From: Comamonas_F sp047606565 | GTDB lineage: Bacteria > Pseudomonadota > Gammaproteobacteria > Burkholderiales > Burkholderiaceae_C | NCBI GenBank assembly: GCA_047606565.1 | Contig: JASGEH010000005.1 | Span: 1 to 30,382, forward strand | Length of the DNA stretch: 30,382 nt | Direction of reading: 5' to 3' | In this document: positions 15,497-23,452 of the stretch, piece by piece | Numbering within the stretch: position 1 is the stretch's first letter | Layout: each line of letters starts with the position of its first letter | The notes under the pieces: generated by a model | The model's input: the letters and a program-made list of their open reading frames with translations, nothing else | The model's database searches: none | Told to the model about the DNA's origin: nothing | Position numbers and translations under genes: made by a program

Positions 15497-16511
15497 TGCG
15501 GTAGGCGTCGATCTCGGCGTAGACGCCTTGCACGAAGTCCGGGCCGATGTCCTTGGCGGCCTGGTCGACCACGGGTTGCACGGCGGCGCGGATCTTCTGC
15601 AGTTCGGCGGGCGGCATCTCGGCCACGGTCATGCCTTTGTCCTTGAGTGCCTGGACCACGACGGCGGCTTCCTTCAGCTCCAGCTCGCGCTCGAAGGCGC
15701 GGGTGTCCTCGGCCACTTTCTGCACGATCCCGCGCTGATCGGGAGTGAGGCTGTTCCACCACTTGCTCGACGCCACCAGCGCGACCGGCGTGTAGACGTG
15801 GCGCGTGATGGTGAGGTACTTCTGGACCTCGTACATCTTGTTGGCGTACATGTCGACCACCGGGTGCTCGTAGCCGTCGAGGGCCTTGATTTCCAGCGCC
15901 GGATAGACCTCGGTGAAGGCCATCGGCACCGCGTTGATGCCCATGGCCTTGAGGCTCGCCAGTGCCATCGGGTTCTGCATCACGCGCACCTTCAAGCCTT
16001 TCATGTCCTCCAGCGTCTGGATGGGGCGGCGGCTGTTGGACATGTCGCGGAAGGCGCCGCCCGACCAGGTCAGGCCCTGCATGTTCATGTCGCCCAGGCT
16101 GTCGAGCAGCTTGCGGCCCACCGGTCCATCGAGCACATGGGCCGCCTCGGCGCCGGAGGCGAACAGAAAGGGGAAATCGAAGATCTGCAGTTGCTTCTTG
16201 CGTACCGCGATGGGCGAGAGCGCGCCCAGGTACAGCTCCTGCACGCCGCTTTGCACGGCGATCAGCATCTTCTCCTCCGAGCCGAGCTGCGAGCTGCCGT
16301 AGACCTCGATGCGCACGGCGCCGTGGGTGGCTTTGCCCACTTCCTCGGCGAACCGTTTCATGGCGACGGCGCGCGGATGCGAGTCGGTGAAGGAGTGGCC
16401 CAGCCGGACCTTCTTGGCGGCCTGCGCGTGGGCGGCGGGCAGGGCCGAGGCCATCAGGGCCAGGCCGGCCAGCGCGGCCAGCAGACCTCTGCGGATTGCG
16501 AAGCGGGTCAT
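15486..16511 (-). CDS. dctP: TRAP transporter substrate-binding protein (copy 1)
   Basis: 341 residues. A signal peptide (RRGLLAALAGLALMASALPAAHAQ) is followed by a DctP-family periplasmic binding domain: VRLGHSFTDSHPRAVAMKRF, the LGSEEKMLIAVQSG segment, IFDFPFLF, and LKVRVMQNPMAL, where the conserved Arg normally grips the ligand carboxylate. FTEVYPALEIKALDG and YTPVALVAS close the pocket. It delivers an organic acid to the DctQM permease encoded just upstream. AGGAG precedes the ATG. It is closely related to the other binding protein of this operon, with no gaps over the mature region. Confidence 0.92.
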   Translation of the reverse strand: MTRFAIRRGLLAALAGLALMASALPAAHAQAAKKVRLGHSFTDSHPRAVAMKRFAEEVGKATHGAVRIEVYGSSQLGSEEKMLIAVQSGVQELYLGALSPIAVRKKQLQIFDFPFLFASGAEAAHVLDGPVGRKLLDSLGDMNMQGLTWSGGAFRDMSNSRRPIQTLEDMKGLKVRVMQNPMALASLKAMGINAVPMAFTEVYPALEIKALDGYEHPVVDMYANKMYEVQKYLTITRHVYTPVALVASSKWWNSLTPDQRGIVQKVAEDTRAFERELELKEAAVVVQALKDKGMTVAEMPPAELQKIRAAVQPVVDQAAKDIGPDFVQGVYAEIDAYRKRP

Positions 16512-16550
16512 GTCGATGTCTCCTGTGTTGTCCTTGGAAAGGGGCGGGGC

Positions 16551-17831
16551 TCAGCGTGTCATCCATTCCAGCGGCCACATCACGATCTGCGGGAACACCA
16601 CCAGCAGCAGCATGACGATGGTTTGCGCGACCATGAAGGGCAGCACGCCCTTGATGGCGCCGCTCATCGGGATCCGGGCCACCCCGCAGACCACGTTGAG
16701 CACCGTGCCCACCGGCGGCGTGACCAGGCCGATGGCGTTGTTCATGATGAACAGCACGCCGAAGTAGACCGGGTCGATGCCGGCTTGCTTGAGCACGGGC
16801 ATCAGCACCGGCGTCATGATCAGCACGGTGGGCGTGAAGTCCAGCGCGGTGCCGATCAGCAGCACCAGCAGCATCAGCACGAAGGTCAGCAGCATCTTGT
16901 TGTCCATGATCGGCTCGACCAGGTCGGCCAGTTGCTGCGGGATGTCGGCGGTGGTGATGAGCCAGGCCGAAACGCCGGCCGCCGACACCAGGAACATGAT
17001 CACGGCGGTGGTCTCGGCCGCGCGGTAGAACAGGCGGAACAAGTCCTTCGGCTTGATCTCGCGGTACACCAGCAGGCCCACCAGCAGAGAGTAGATGGCG
17101 GCGATCACCGCGGCTTCGGTCGGCGTGAACAGGCCGGTCTTGAGGCCGCCGATGATGACTACCGGCAGCACCAGCGCCCACAGCGCCTGGCGCGTGGAGG
17201 TCAGCCGCTCGGCCATGTTGCGCCTGGGCTCGACCTTGGGCTTGTCCCTGTTGATCGACCAGCGCCACGCCAGCATGATCGCCAGCCCCATCATCAGGCC
17301 CGGCACGATGCCGGCGATGAACAGCTTGGTGATCGAGACGCCGCCGGTCACGCCGTACAGGATCATGCCGATCGACGGCGGGATCACCGGCGCGATGATG
17401 CCGCCGCAGGCGATCAGCCCGCACGAGCGGTTGATGTTGTAGCCCGCGTTGCGCATCAGCGGCACCAACACTGCGGCCAGCGCGGCGGTATCGGCCACGG
17501 CCGAGCCGGAGAGCGAGGCCATCACGACGGCGGCCATGACCGCCACGTAGCCCAGGCCGCCGCGCACGTGGCCGATCCAGGCCATGGCCATGTGGATGAT
17601 GCGCCGCGTCATGCCGCCGGCGTTCATGAATTCGCCGGCCAGCATGAAGAAGGGAACGGCCAGCAGCGGAAAGCTGTTGGCGCCGTCCCACATGTTCTGG
17701 ATCACGATCTGCGGATCGGTGAAGCCCATGTAGAACATCATGGCCAGGCCACAGCCGATCAGCGCGAAGGCCACGGGCATGCCCAGCGCCATCAGGCCGA
17801 GCAGCGAGGAGATGAAGACGAAAATGGTCAT
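16551..17831 (-). CDS. dctM: TRAP transporter large permease, DctM
   Basis: 426 residues, strongly hydrophobic with about 11-12 membrane segments. It starts MTIFVFISSLLGLMALGMPVAFAL, and family landmarks include FPLLAVPFFMLAGEFMNAGGMTRRI, SLSGSAVADTAALA, the GGIIAPVIPPSIGMILYG loop, and NNAIGLVTPPVGTVLN near the C-terminus. It is the sodium-coupled transport subunit in the inner membrane. It starts 6 nt after the dctQ stop and is followed by dctP copy 1 after 39 nt, all in one leftward unit. Confidence 0.96.
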   Translation of the reverse strand: MTIFVFISSLLGLMALGMPVAFALIGCGLAMMFYMGFTDPQIVIQNMWDGANSFPLLAVPFFMLAGEFMNAGGMTRRIIHMAMAWIGHVRGGLGYVAVMAAVVMASLSGSAVADTAALAAVLVPLMRNAGYNINRSCGLIACGGIIAPVIPPSIGMILYGVTGGVSITKLFIAGIVPGLMMGLAIMLAWRWSINRDKPKVEPRRNMAERLTSTRQALWALVLPVVIIGGLKTGLFTPTEAAVIAAIYSLLVGLLVYREIKPKDLFRLFYRAAETTAVIMFLVSAAGVSAWLITTADIPQQLADLVEPIMDNKMLLTFVLMLLVLLIGTALDFTPTVLIMTPVLMPVLKQAGIDPVYFGVLFIMNNAIGLVTPPVGTVLNVVCGVARIPMSGAIKGVLPFMVAQTIVMLLLVVFPQIVMWPLEWMTR

Positions 17832-17837
17832 GGCGGC

Positions 17838-18431
17838 TTATCTCCGGGGAGCTTGCGCGGCAGGCGTGGCGGCGGTCGGGCGGGTCAGGTCATGTTCGGC
17901 GGCCAGGGCCTCGCTCATGCCTTCCTCGTGCACGTCGACCAGCTCGTCGTCGCCGACCTTGCCGGCGAACAGCCGGATCAGGTTGGACAGGCAGATCAGC
18001 CCGATGGCGCTGCCGGTCAGGTAGCTCACGCCCAGTACCCACAGCATGCTGATCTGGGCCACCGGCGAGGCGTTGCCCGCCACGATGTCGTGCTGCAGCC
18101 AGGTGCCGTAGACGATGTAGCCGCAGCACACCAGCATCACGGCCTGGCTGATGCCCCAGCACACGCGGCGGCCGAGTACCGGCAGCGCCTGCACCACGAT
18201 GTCGACGCCCAGGTGGGCGCGCCGGCGCATGCCGACGATGGCGCCCAGGAAAGTCATCCAGATGAAGGCGAAGCGCGGTATTTCTTCCGACAGGTCGATG
18301 CCGGTGTTGAAGAACATGCGCAGCAGCACATTGCCGAGCACCATGGCGAACATCACGGCCAGGCAGGCGACCATGACGATCTCCAGCACGCGGGTGAAGA
18401 GGTCGGCGATTGATTTCAAGGCGTGGCCCAT
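17838..18431 (-). CDS. dctQ: TRAP transporter small permease, DctQ
   Basis: 197 residues with four predicted membrane helices. The first contains VLEIVMVACLAVMFAMVLGNV, followed by the family motif SEEIPRFAFIWMTFLGAIVGMRRRAHLGVD. ATG 18431 is chosen because GAAGGA lies 6-7 nt upstream; an ATG 14 codons further upstream has no family-like sequence. The C-terminal 30 residues (Glu/Ala/Pro) form a cytoplasmic-looking tail. DctQ pairs with DctM. A 91-nt gap with GC-rich potential stems separates it from the preceding dctP, which might set different mRNA levels for binding protein and permease. Confidence 0.93.
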   Translation of the reverse strand: MGHALKSIADLFTRVLEIVMVACLAVMFAMVLGNVLLRMFFNTGIDLSEEIPRFAFIWMTFLGAIVGMRRRAHLGVDIVVQALPVLGRRVCWGISQAVMLVCCGYIVYGTWLQHDIVAGNASPVAQISMLWVLGVSYLTGSAIGLICLSNLIRLFAGKVGDDELVDVHEEGMSEALAAEHDLTRPTAATPAAQAPRR

Positions 18432-18522
18432 GAGCGATCCTTCTTTGTTCGGGGCAAGGCAGGGCGGCCTCACCAGGGCGATGCCCGGCTTGGCTGGCGG
18501 CGGGAAACAGGTGGCTGCGTGT

Positions 18523-19575
18523 TTACCGGGGCGTGGCGCGAACCTGTTCGATCTCGGCGTAGAAACCCTTGACGAAGGCTTCGCCGATCAGCGGTGTGAA
18601 CTTGGCGACCACGGGCTGCACCTTCTCCTGGATGCGTGCCAGTTCAGCCGGGCTGACCGGGTTGACCTGCACGCCCGCGGCCTTGAACTTGCCGATCACC
18701 TCGGCGTCGCCCTCGTCGAGCAGCTTGCGCTGCAGCAGGCCGGCCTCCACGGCGGCCTTGCGAACGCCGGTGCGATCAGCCTCCGAGAGCTTGTCCCAGA
18801 ACCTCTTGGAAGCCACCAGCGCCACCGGCGTGTAGACGTGGTTGGTCAGCGAGATGAACTTCTGCACCTCTTGCATCTTGTTGGCGTACATGTGCAGCAG
18901 CGGGTTTTCCTGGCCGTCAAGCGCCTTGATCTCGAGTGCCGGAAAGACTTCGGCGAAGGCCATCGGCGTCGCGTTGGCGCCCAGCGCCTTCCAGGTGTCG
19001 AGCGCCACCGGGTTGGTCATCACGCGGATCTTCAAGCCGTTGATGTCTTCCAGCCGGGTCACCGCGTGCTTGCTGTTGGAGAGGTTGCGAAAGCCCATGC
19101 CGGTCCAGGTCAGCCCGACCAGGCCGGCCGGCGCGATCTTCTCGAAGACCTGCTTGGAGGAGGCGCCATCGAGCAGCGCGTAGACCTCGCGGGTGTCGCG
19201 GAACATGAAGGGCAGGTCCCAGATCTGCACTTCCTTGACGCGCGTGGACAGCGGCGCCAGCGTGCCGATGTAGAGGTCCTGCGTGCCGGCCTGCACCGCC
19301 TGCAACTGCTTTTCGTCGCTGCCCAGCACGGCGCTGTGATAGGTCTGGATCTTGACGTTGCCGTTGGTGTAGGCCGAAGCCAGCTCGGCGAACTTGTTCA
19401 TCGCCGTCGCTTGCGGGTGGGTTTCGGGCATGGCATGGCCAATGCGTGCCTTGATCTCGGCCTGCGCGGGCAGAGCCATCAGCGTGGCCGCTGCGGCCGT
19501 GGCGGCCAGGAGCGCGGCGCGGCGCGTGAAGCGTGCCAGACGAGGCGGGCCGAAAACTGCGGGGCAACGGGTCAT
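18523..19575 (-). CDS. dctP: TRAP transporter substrate-binding protein (copy 2)
   Basis: 350 residues. A long signal peptide, likely cut after LPAQA, precedes ARIGHAMPETHPQATAMNKF, LGSDEKQLQAVQAG, IWDLPFMF, LKIRVMTNPVALD with the ligand-binding Arg, FAEVFPALEIKALDG and YTPVALVASKRFW. It is a periplasmic C4-dicarboxylate/sugar-acid binder of the DctP family. AAGGAG lies about 8 nt before the ATG. Its mature region is co-linear with the other binding protein of the operon, and the two differ near the pocket. It is the first TRAP gene and has its own predicted promoter and a LacI-type palindrome 60-80 nt upstream. Confidence 0.93.
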   Translation of the reverse strand: MTRCPAVFGPPRLARFTRRAALLAATAAAATLMALPAQAEIKARIGHAMPETHPQATAMNKFAELASAYTNGNVKIQTYHSAVLGSDEKQLQAVQAGTQDLYIGTLAPLSTRVKEVQIWDLPFMFRDTREVYALLDGASSKQVFEKIAPAGLVGLTWTGMGFRNLSNSKHAVTRLEDINGLKIRVMTNPVALDTWKALGANATPMAFAEVFPALEIKALDGQENPLLHMYANKMQEVQKFISLTNHVYTPVALVASKRFWDKLSEADRTGVRKAAVEAGLLQRKLLDEGDAEVIGKFKAAGVQVNPVSPAELARIQEKVQPVVAKFTPLIGEAFVKGFYAEIEQVRATPR

Positions 19576-19635
19576 GTCTTGTCTCCTTGAGGTCGATGGG
19601 AACGGTGGCGGGCGGGTGCGGCCACGGCGTCGGTC

Positions 19636-19663
19636 GTTATACGGACAGCGCTGTCAGGGCGAA
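19636..19663 (-). promoter_or_regulatory. Promoter with LacI-type operator before the TRAP genes
   Basis: On the bottom strand TTCGCC (19663-19658) and TATAAC (19641-19636) are separated by 16 nt and make a plausible sigma-70 promoter. Between them lies the perfect 12-bp palindrome gacagcgctgtc (19644-19655); with its flank it reads TGACAGCGCTGTCC, the general shape of LacI-family operators with a central CG. Binding there would block RNA polymerase. No LacI-family gene is in the window. Confidence 0.5.
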
Positions 19664-19699
19664 TCCAGAAAAACCCGGTCCGCGTTCGCCCGCAGGCGT

Positions 19700-20470
19700 C
19701 TAGAGCACCGACAGCCAGCCACCGTCCACGTAGATGATCTGGCCGTTGACGTAGTCCGACGCGGGCGAGGCCAGGAACACGGCGGTGCCGGCCAGTTCCT
19801 CGGGCTTGCCCCAGCGCTGCGTCGGGTTGCTGCTCTTGACCCAGGCGTCGAACTGCGGGTTGGCGACCAGGGCCTCGTTCATGTCGGTCAGGATGTAGCC
19901 CGGGCCGATCGAGTTGGCCTGGATGTTGTGCTGCGCCCACTCGGCCGCCATCGCGCGCGACAGCAGCTTGATGCCCGCCTTGGCCACGGTGTAGGGCGCG
20001 ACCGTGGCGCGTGCGGCCTGACTGGTCAGCGAGCCGATGTTGATGATCTTGCCACCCTGGCCGCGCGCGATCATGCGGCGCGCGGCTTCGCGGCCGACCA
20101 GGAAGGCGGCGGTGAGGTTGGTGTCGATGACGCGCTGCCAGTCTTGCAACTGCAGCTCCAGCATGGGCGCGCGGTGCTGGATGCCGGCGTTGTTGACCAG
20201 GATGTCGATCGGGATGCCCTGCGCGTCGAAGCGGCGGAAGGCCTGCACGACCGCCTGCTCGTCGGCCACGTCGAACGGCGCGCCCTGGACGTCGTGGCCC
20301 TGCGCCGACAACTGGGCGACGGTCGCCTCCAGCGCGGCCGCTTGCCGGCCGTTGAGGATCACGCGCGCGCCGGCTTCAGCCAGGCCCCGGGCGATCGCTA
20401 GGCCGATGCCGCGTGCCGATCCGGTGATCAGGGCGGTGCGGCCAGACAGGTCGAAAAGGCGGCTTGCCAT
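19700..20470 (-). CDS. idnO: SDR oxidoreductase, gluconate 5-dehydrogenase (IdnO-like)
   Basis: 256 residues, classical short-chain dehydrogenase. The cofactor loop is TGSARGIG (16-23), then NNAG (93-96), and the catalytic Ser147, Tyr160 and Lys164 (Y-x3-K in PYTVAKAG). NIQANSIGPGYILTDMN and QRWGKPEELAGTAVFL are typical of IdnO/Gno enzymes, which interconvert 5-keto-D-gluconate and D-gluconate with NAD(P)H. Paired with the idnD-like gene it would complete L-idonate to gluconate; no gluconokinase is in the window. AAGGAAG gives a good ribosome-binding site. It is divergent from the GntR regulator and leads the leftward group, with a 124-nt gap before dctP. Confidence 0.85.
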   Translation of the reverse strand: MASRLFDLSGRTALITGSARGIGLAIARGLAEAGARVILNGRQAAALEATVAQLSAQGHDVQGAPFDVADEQAVVQAFRRFDAQGIPIDILVNNAGIQHRAPMLELQLQDWQRVIDTNLTAAFLVGREAARRMIARGQGGKIINIGSLTSQAARATVAPYTVAKAGIKLLSRAMAAEWAQHNIQANSIGPGYILTDMNEALVANPQFDAWVKSSNPTQRWGKPEELAGTAVFLASPASDYVNGQIIYVDGGWLSVL

Positions 20471-20486
20471 GGGTCTTCCTTTCGCT

Positions 20487-20503
20487 GTTAACGTATAACG
20501 TAT
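20487..20503. promoter_or_regulatory. Putative GntR (FadR-type) operator between idnO and gntR
   Basis: ACGT-ATA-ACGT (20491-20501) is a perfect palindrome with the GT-N3-AC core expected for FadR-subfamily regulators. The same stretch is also a direct repeat of aacgtat (20490-20496 and 20497-20503). It lies 17-33 nt upstream of the idnO start, a position suited to repression, and faces the GntR gene. Confidence 0.5.
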
Positions 20504-20599
20504 GATGATTTAAATTGCGCGCCTGCGGTTCAGGGTTAGTCCTGATGGCTGGAAAGTCCTGGCCCGCTCTTCCGGGGGGATCTAAACCGGGTAAGGTCG

Positions 20600-21358
20600 A
20601 TGCGTTTCGTCACATGGAGAAGCCTGCCGCCGATGTCCCCGGACGCCCCCAAGGTTCGCGCCACCTTTCAAGCGCAGGTCATGCACCAGCTGGGCCAGGA
20701 CATCTGCGATGGCCGCTACTCGCCAGGCCAGGTCCTGCCGCCCGAGTCCGACCTGTGCGTGCGCTTTGGCTACAGCCGCATCGTCATCCGCGAGGCCATC
20801 AAGTCCCTGGCGGCCAAGGGCATGCTGTCGGTGCAGCGCCGTATCGGTACGGTGGTGCAGGCCACCGATGACTGGAACCTGTTCGATCCGGACGTGATCG
20901 GCTGGCGTTCGCGCTTGTTGGACCAAGATCCGGGCATGGCGCGCGACCTGGCCGATCTGCGCCGCATCGTCGAGCCCGGCGCCGCCCGACTGGCCGCGCT
21001 GCGCGCCAGCGCCGAGGAGCGCCGCCAGCTGCGCTCGGCTTACCAGGCGATGGCGCGGGCGGTCGCGGGCCAGGGTGACTACATGGCGGCCGACCTGCAA
21101 TTCCATTCGGTGCTGATGGCCGCCAGCGGCAACCAGTACGTGCGCGGCCTGCGCGCGTCGATGTTCGCCTTGCTGCACACCAGCTTTCGCGCCGTCACCT
21201 GGAAGTCGGACGGCCCGGCGGCGTCGCTGCCGCTGCACGAGGCCATCTGCGTCGCCATCGAACAGGGCGATGCCGACGCCGCCGAGCGGGCGGCCCATGC
21301 CCTCATCGATCTGGCCGAGGCTGATCTCCAGGAGCAGTTGCAGACCCGCAAGTCCTGA
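20600..21358 (+). CDS. GntR-family (FadR subfamily) transcriptional regulator
   Basis: 252 residues from ATG 20600, with AAGG about 6 nt upstream; ATG 20633 is an alternative. An N-terminal winged helix-turn-helix spans about 25-85: GRYSPGQVLPPESDLCVRFGYSRIVIREAIKSLAAKGMLSVQRRIGTVV. The C-terminal all-helical FCD domain (about 105-240) has DLRRIVEPGAARLAA, the metal-site histidine in DLQFHSVLMAASGN, and LHEAICVAIEQGDADAAERAAHALI. Such proteins are usually repressors relieved by sugar acids; DgoR and LgoR are members. Position suggests it controls idnO and perhaps the TRAP and dgo genes. It reads toward the alpha-glucosidase with a 126-nt gap. Confidence 0.92.
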   Translation: MRFVTWRSLPPMSPDAPKVRATFQAQVMHQLGQDICDGRYSPGQVLPPESDLCVRFGYSRIVIREAIKSLAAKGMLSVQRRIGTVVQATDDWNLFDPDVIGWRSRLLDQDPGMARDLADLRRIVEPGAARLAALRASAEERRQLRSAYQAMARAVAGQGDYMAADLQFHSVLMAASGNQYVRGLRASMFALLHTSFRAVTWKSDGPAASLPLHEAICVAIEQGDADAAERAAHALIDLAEADLQEQLQTRKS

Positions 21359-21402
21359 CCCCTCGCGCTCCCCTGGCTTGGCTGTTTCCGGATTTTTTAC
21401 AG

Positions 21403-21431
21403 GCGCACGTGTCACCCGGGGCCACGTGCGC
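21403..21431. repeat. Inverted repeat between gntR and the alpha-glucosidase gene
   Basis: gcgcacgtg (21403-21411) and cacgtgcgc (21423-21431) form a perfect 9-bp stem with an 11-nt loop. A T-run (21393-21398) lies before rather than after it, so it is not an ordinary rightward terminator; it may be an operator or leader hairpin of the downstream gene. Confidence 0.4.
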
Positions 21432-21484
21432 GCGGGCCTGTGATTGAATGGGTCTTCATGGCGTGGAAACCTTCAGGAGCCTGC

Positions 21485-23341
21485 GTGAACCCTGCCGAAC
21501 CTGTCCTTCCCCCCACCCCGGCCGCGTCGTCCGCCGACTGGTGGCGCGGCGCCGTCATCTACCAGATCTACCCGCGCAGTTTCCTCGACAGCAATGGCGA
21601 CGGGGTGGGCGATCTGCCGGGCATCGTGCAGCGGCTCGACCACGTGGCGGCGCTGGGGGTGGATGCGATCTGGGTGTCGCCCTTCTTCCAATCGCCCATG
21701 AAGGATTTCGGCTACGACGTGGCCGACTACCGGCAGGTCGATCCGCTGTTCGGCACGCTGGCCGACTTCGACCGGCTGCTGGCGCGCGCGCATGCGCTGG
21801 GGCTGAAGGTGCTGATCGACCAGGTGCTCTCGCACACCTCGGACCAGCATGCCTGGTTCCAGTCCAGCCGAGCCAGCCGCACCGGCGAGCGGGCCGACTG
21901 GTACGTCTGGGCCGATGCGCGGCCCGACGGCTCGCCACCCAACAACTGGCTGTCGGTGTTCGGCGGCCCGGCCTGGACCTGGGATGCACGGCGGCGGCAG
22001 TATTACCTGCACCAATTCCTGGCCAGCCAGCCCGACCTCAACTTCCACCACCCCGCCGTGCAGGCGCAAGTGCTCGACGAGATCCGCTTCTGGTGCGCGC
22101 GCGGGGTGGACGGCTTTCGCTTCGATGCCTGCAACCACCAGTTCAGCGACGCCCTGCTGCGCGACAACCCGCCGGCCGCGCCCGGGCAGGTGGTCAGCAC
22201 CGTCCAGGCCGAAAACCCCTATGCGATGCAGCGCCACCTGTACGACAAGAGCCGCCCGGAGAACCTGGCTTTCCTGGAGCGGGTGCGCGGCGTGCTCGAC
22301 GAATACGGCGCGGTGGCCATGGGCGAGGTGGGCGACGAGGACGCGCCGCCGCTGATGGCGAGCTACACCGAGGGCGGGCGCCGGCTGCACATGGCCTACA
22401 GCTTCGCCCTGCTTACGCGCGACGGCCGCGCCGCCCACGTGCGCGCCGAGGTCGAGCGCCTGACGCGCGAACTGAAGTCCACCGGCGGCTGGGGCTGCTG
22501 GGCGTTTTCCAACCACGACTCCGAGCGCGTCGCCACGCGCTGGGCCCGGCCGGCGGCGGCCGGCGAGACCGGCGCGGGAGGCGCTGGAGACGCCGTGGGC
22601 GCGCGCTCGCTGGCGCAGTGCCAACTGCTGTGGGCGCTGCTGACCGCGCTGCGCGGCAGCGTCTGCGTCTACCAGGGCGAGGAACTGGGCCTGCCGCAGG
22701 CCGAGGTGCCGTTCGCGCTGCTGCAAGACCCTTACGGCATCGCCTTCTGGCCCGAGTTCAAAGGCCGCGACGGCTGCCGCACGCCGATGCCGTGGCAGGC
22801 GGCGCAGCCGCACGCCGGCTTCGCGCCCGCCGATGCGCGGCCCTGGCTGCCGGTGCCGCCCGAACATGCGGCGCTGGCGGTCGATGCGCAGCAGGCCGAT
22901 GCCCATTCCATGCTGGCGTTCGCCCGCCAGTGGCTGGCTTGGCGGCGCGGCCAGCCGCTGCTGCGCACGGGCGCCCTCCGCTTTTTCGACGGCGTGCCCG
23001 GCGAGGTGCTGTTGTTCGAGCGCCATGGCGGCGGCCAGGGCGATCCGGCCCACCCCGCCCACCCCGTTGACGGCTCGGACGGCTCGCCGGATGACAGCGC
23101 GGCGTCGCTGCTGCTGGCCTTCAACCTGGGGGATGTGCCCCAGCATATCGAGGTGAGCCAGGCGACGGGCGGCCGCGCCGCCTGGCAGGACGCCACGCCC
23201 GAGGCGGTGCGCCAGGCCGGCCTGGGCGCTGAGTTGCTGGATGCCGGGGCTGGCCTGGCGATCCGCCTGCCGGCGTTCGGGTTGTGGGTCGGCGTGGCCG
23301 CCACGGTGGGATGGTCGGGTGTGGGGCCTGAGCTGGAATAG
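21485..23341 (+). CDS. GH13 alpha-glucosidase
   Basis: 618 residues from GTG 21485, chosen because AGGAG lies 5 nt upstream; ATGs at 21440 and 21458 are in frame but poorly placed. The protein starts WWRGAVIYQIYPRSFLDSNGDGVGDLPGI and has the (beta/alpha)8 motifs of family GH13: DQVLSHTS, GFRFDACNH with nucleophile Asp214, acid/base Glu281 in MGEVGDE, and FSNHDSERV with Asp345. It resembles GH13 alpha-glucosidases such as that of Halomonas. It splits alpha-glucosides or malto-oligosaccharides to glucose; no signal peptide is seen, so it is cytoplasmic. Two low-complexity insertions (about 354-372 and around 520-540) make it longer than the usual roughly 540. It precedes the glg operon by 111 nt. 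Confidence 0.9.
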   Translation: MNPAEPVLPPTPAASSADWWRGAVIYQIYPRSFLDSNGDGVGDLPGIVQRLDHVAALGVDAIWVSPFFQSPMKDFGYDVADYRQVDPLFGTLADFDRLLARAHALGLKVLIDQVLSHTSDQHAWFQSSRASRTGERADWYVWADARPDGSPPNNWLSVFGGPAWTWDARRRQYYLHQFLASQPDLNFHHPAVQAQVLDEIRFWCARGVDGFRFDACNHQFSDALLRDNPPAAPGQVVSTVQAENPYAMQRHLYDKSRPENLAFLERVRGVLDEYGAVAMGEVGDEDAPPLMASYTEGGRRLHMAYSFALLTRDGRAAHVRAEVERLTRELKSTGGWGCWAFSNHDSERVATRWARPAAAGETGAGGAGDAVGARSLAQCQLLWALLTALRGSVCVYQGEELGLPQAEVPFALLQDPYGIAFWPEFKGRDGCRTPMPWQAAQPHAGFAPADARPWLPVPPEHAALAVDAQQADAHSMLAFARQWLAWRRGQPLLRTGALRFFDGVPGEVLLFERHGGGQGDPAHPAHPVDGSDGSPDDSAASLLLAFNLGDVPQHIEVSQATGGRAAWQDATPEAVRQAGLGAELLDAGAGLAIRLPAFGLWVGVAATVGWSGVGPELE

Positions 23342-23452
23342 GCGCCATCCGTACGGACCCGCTGTCGGAGGCCGGCCCGTTTGTTGCAAACTGTCTGCAC
23401 GCATGCCGCCGGGCCGGGGCGGCTGTCCAGCGTGAAAGAGGGGGTCTTGGCT

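Noticed and set aside
23379..23391. gtttg-ttg-caaac inverted repeat before glgB
   Set aside because: Five-bp arms are expected by chance and no promoter elements flank it convincingly.
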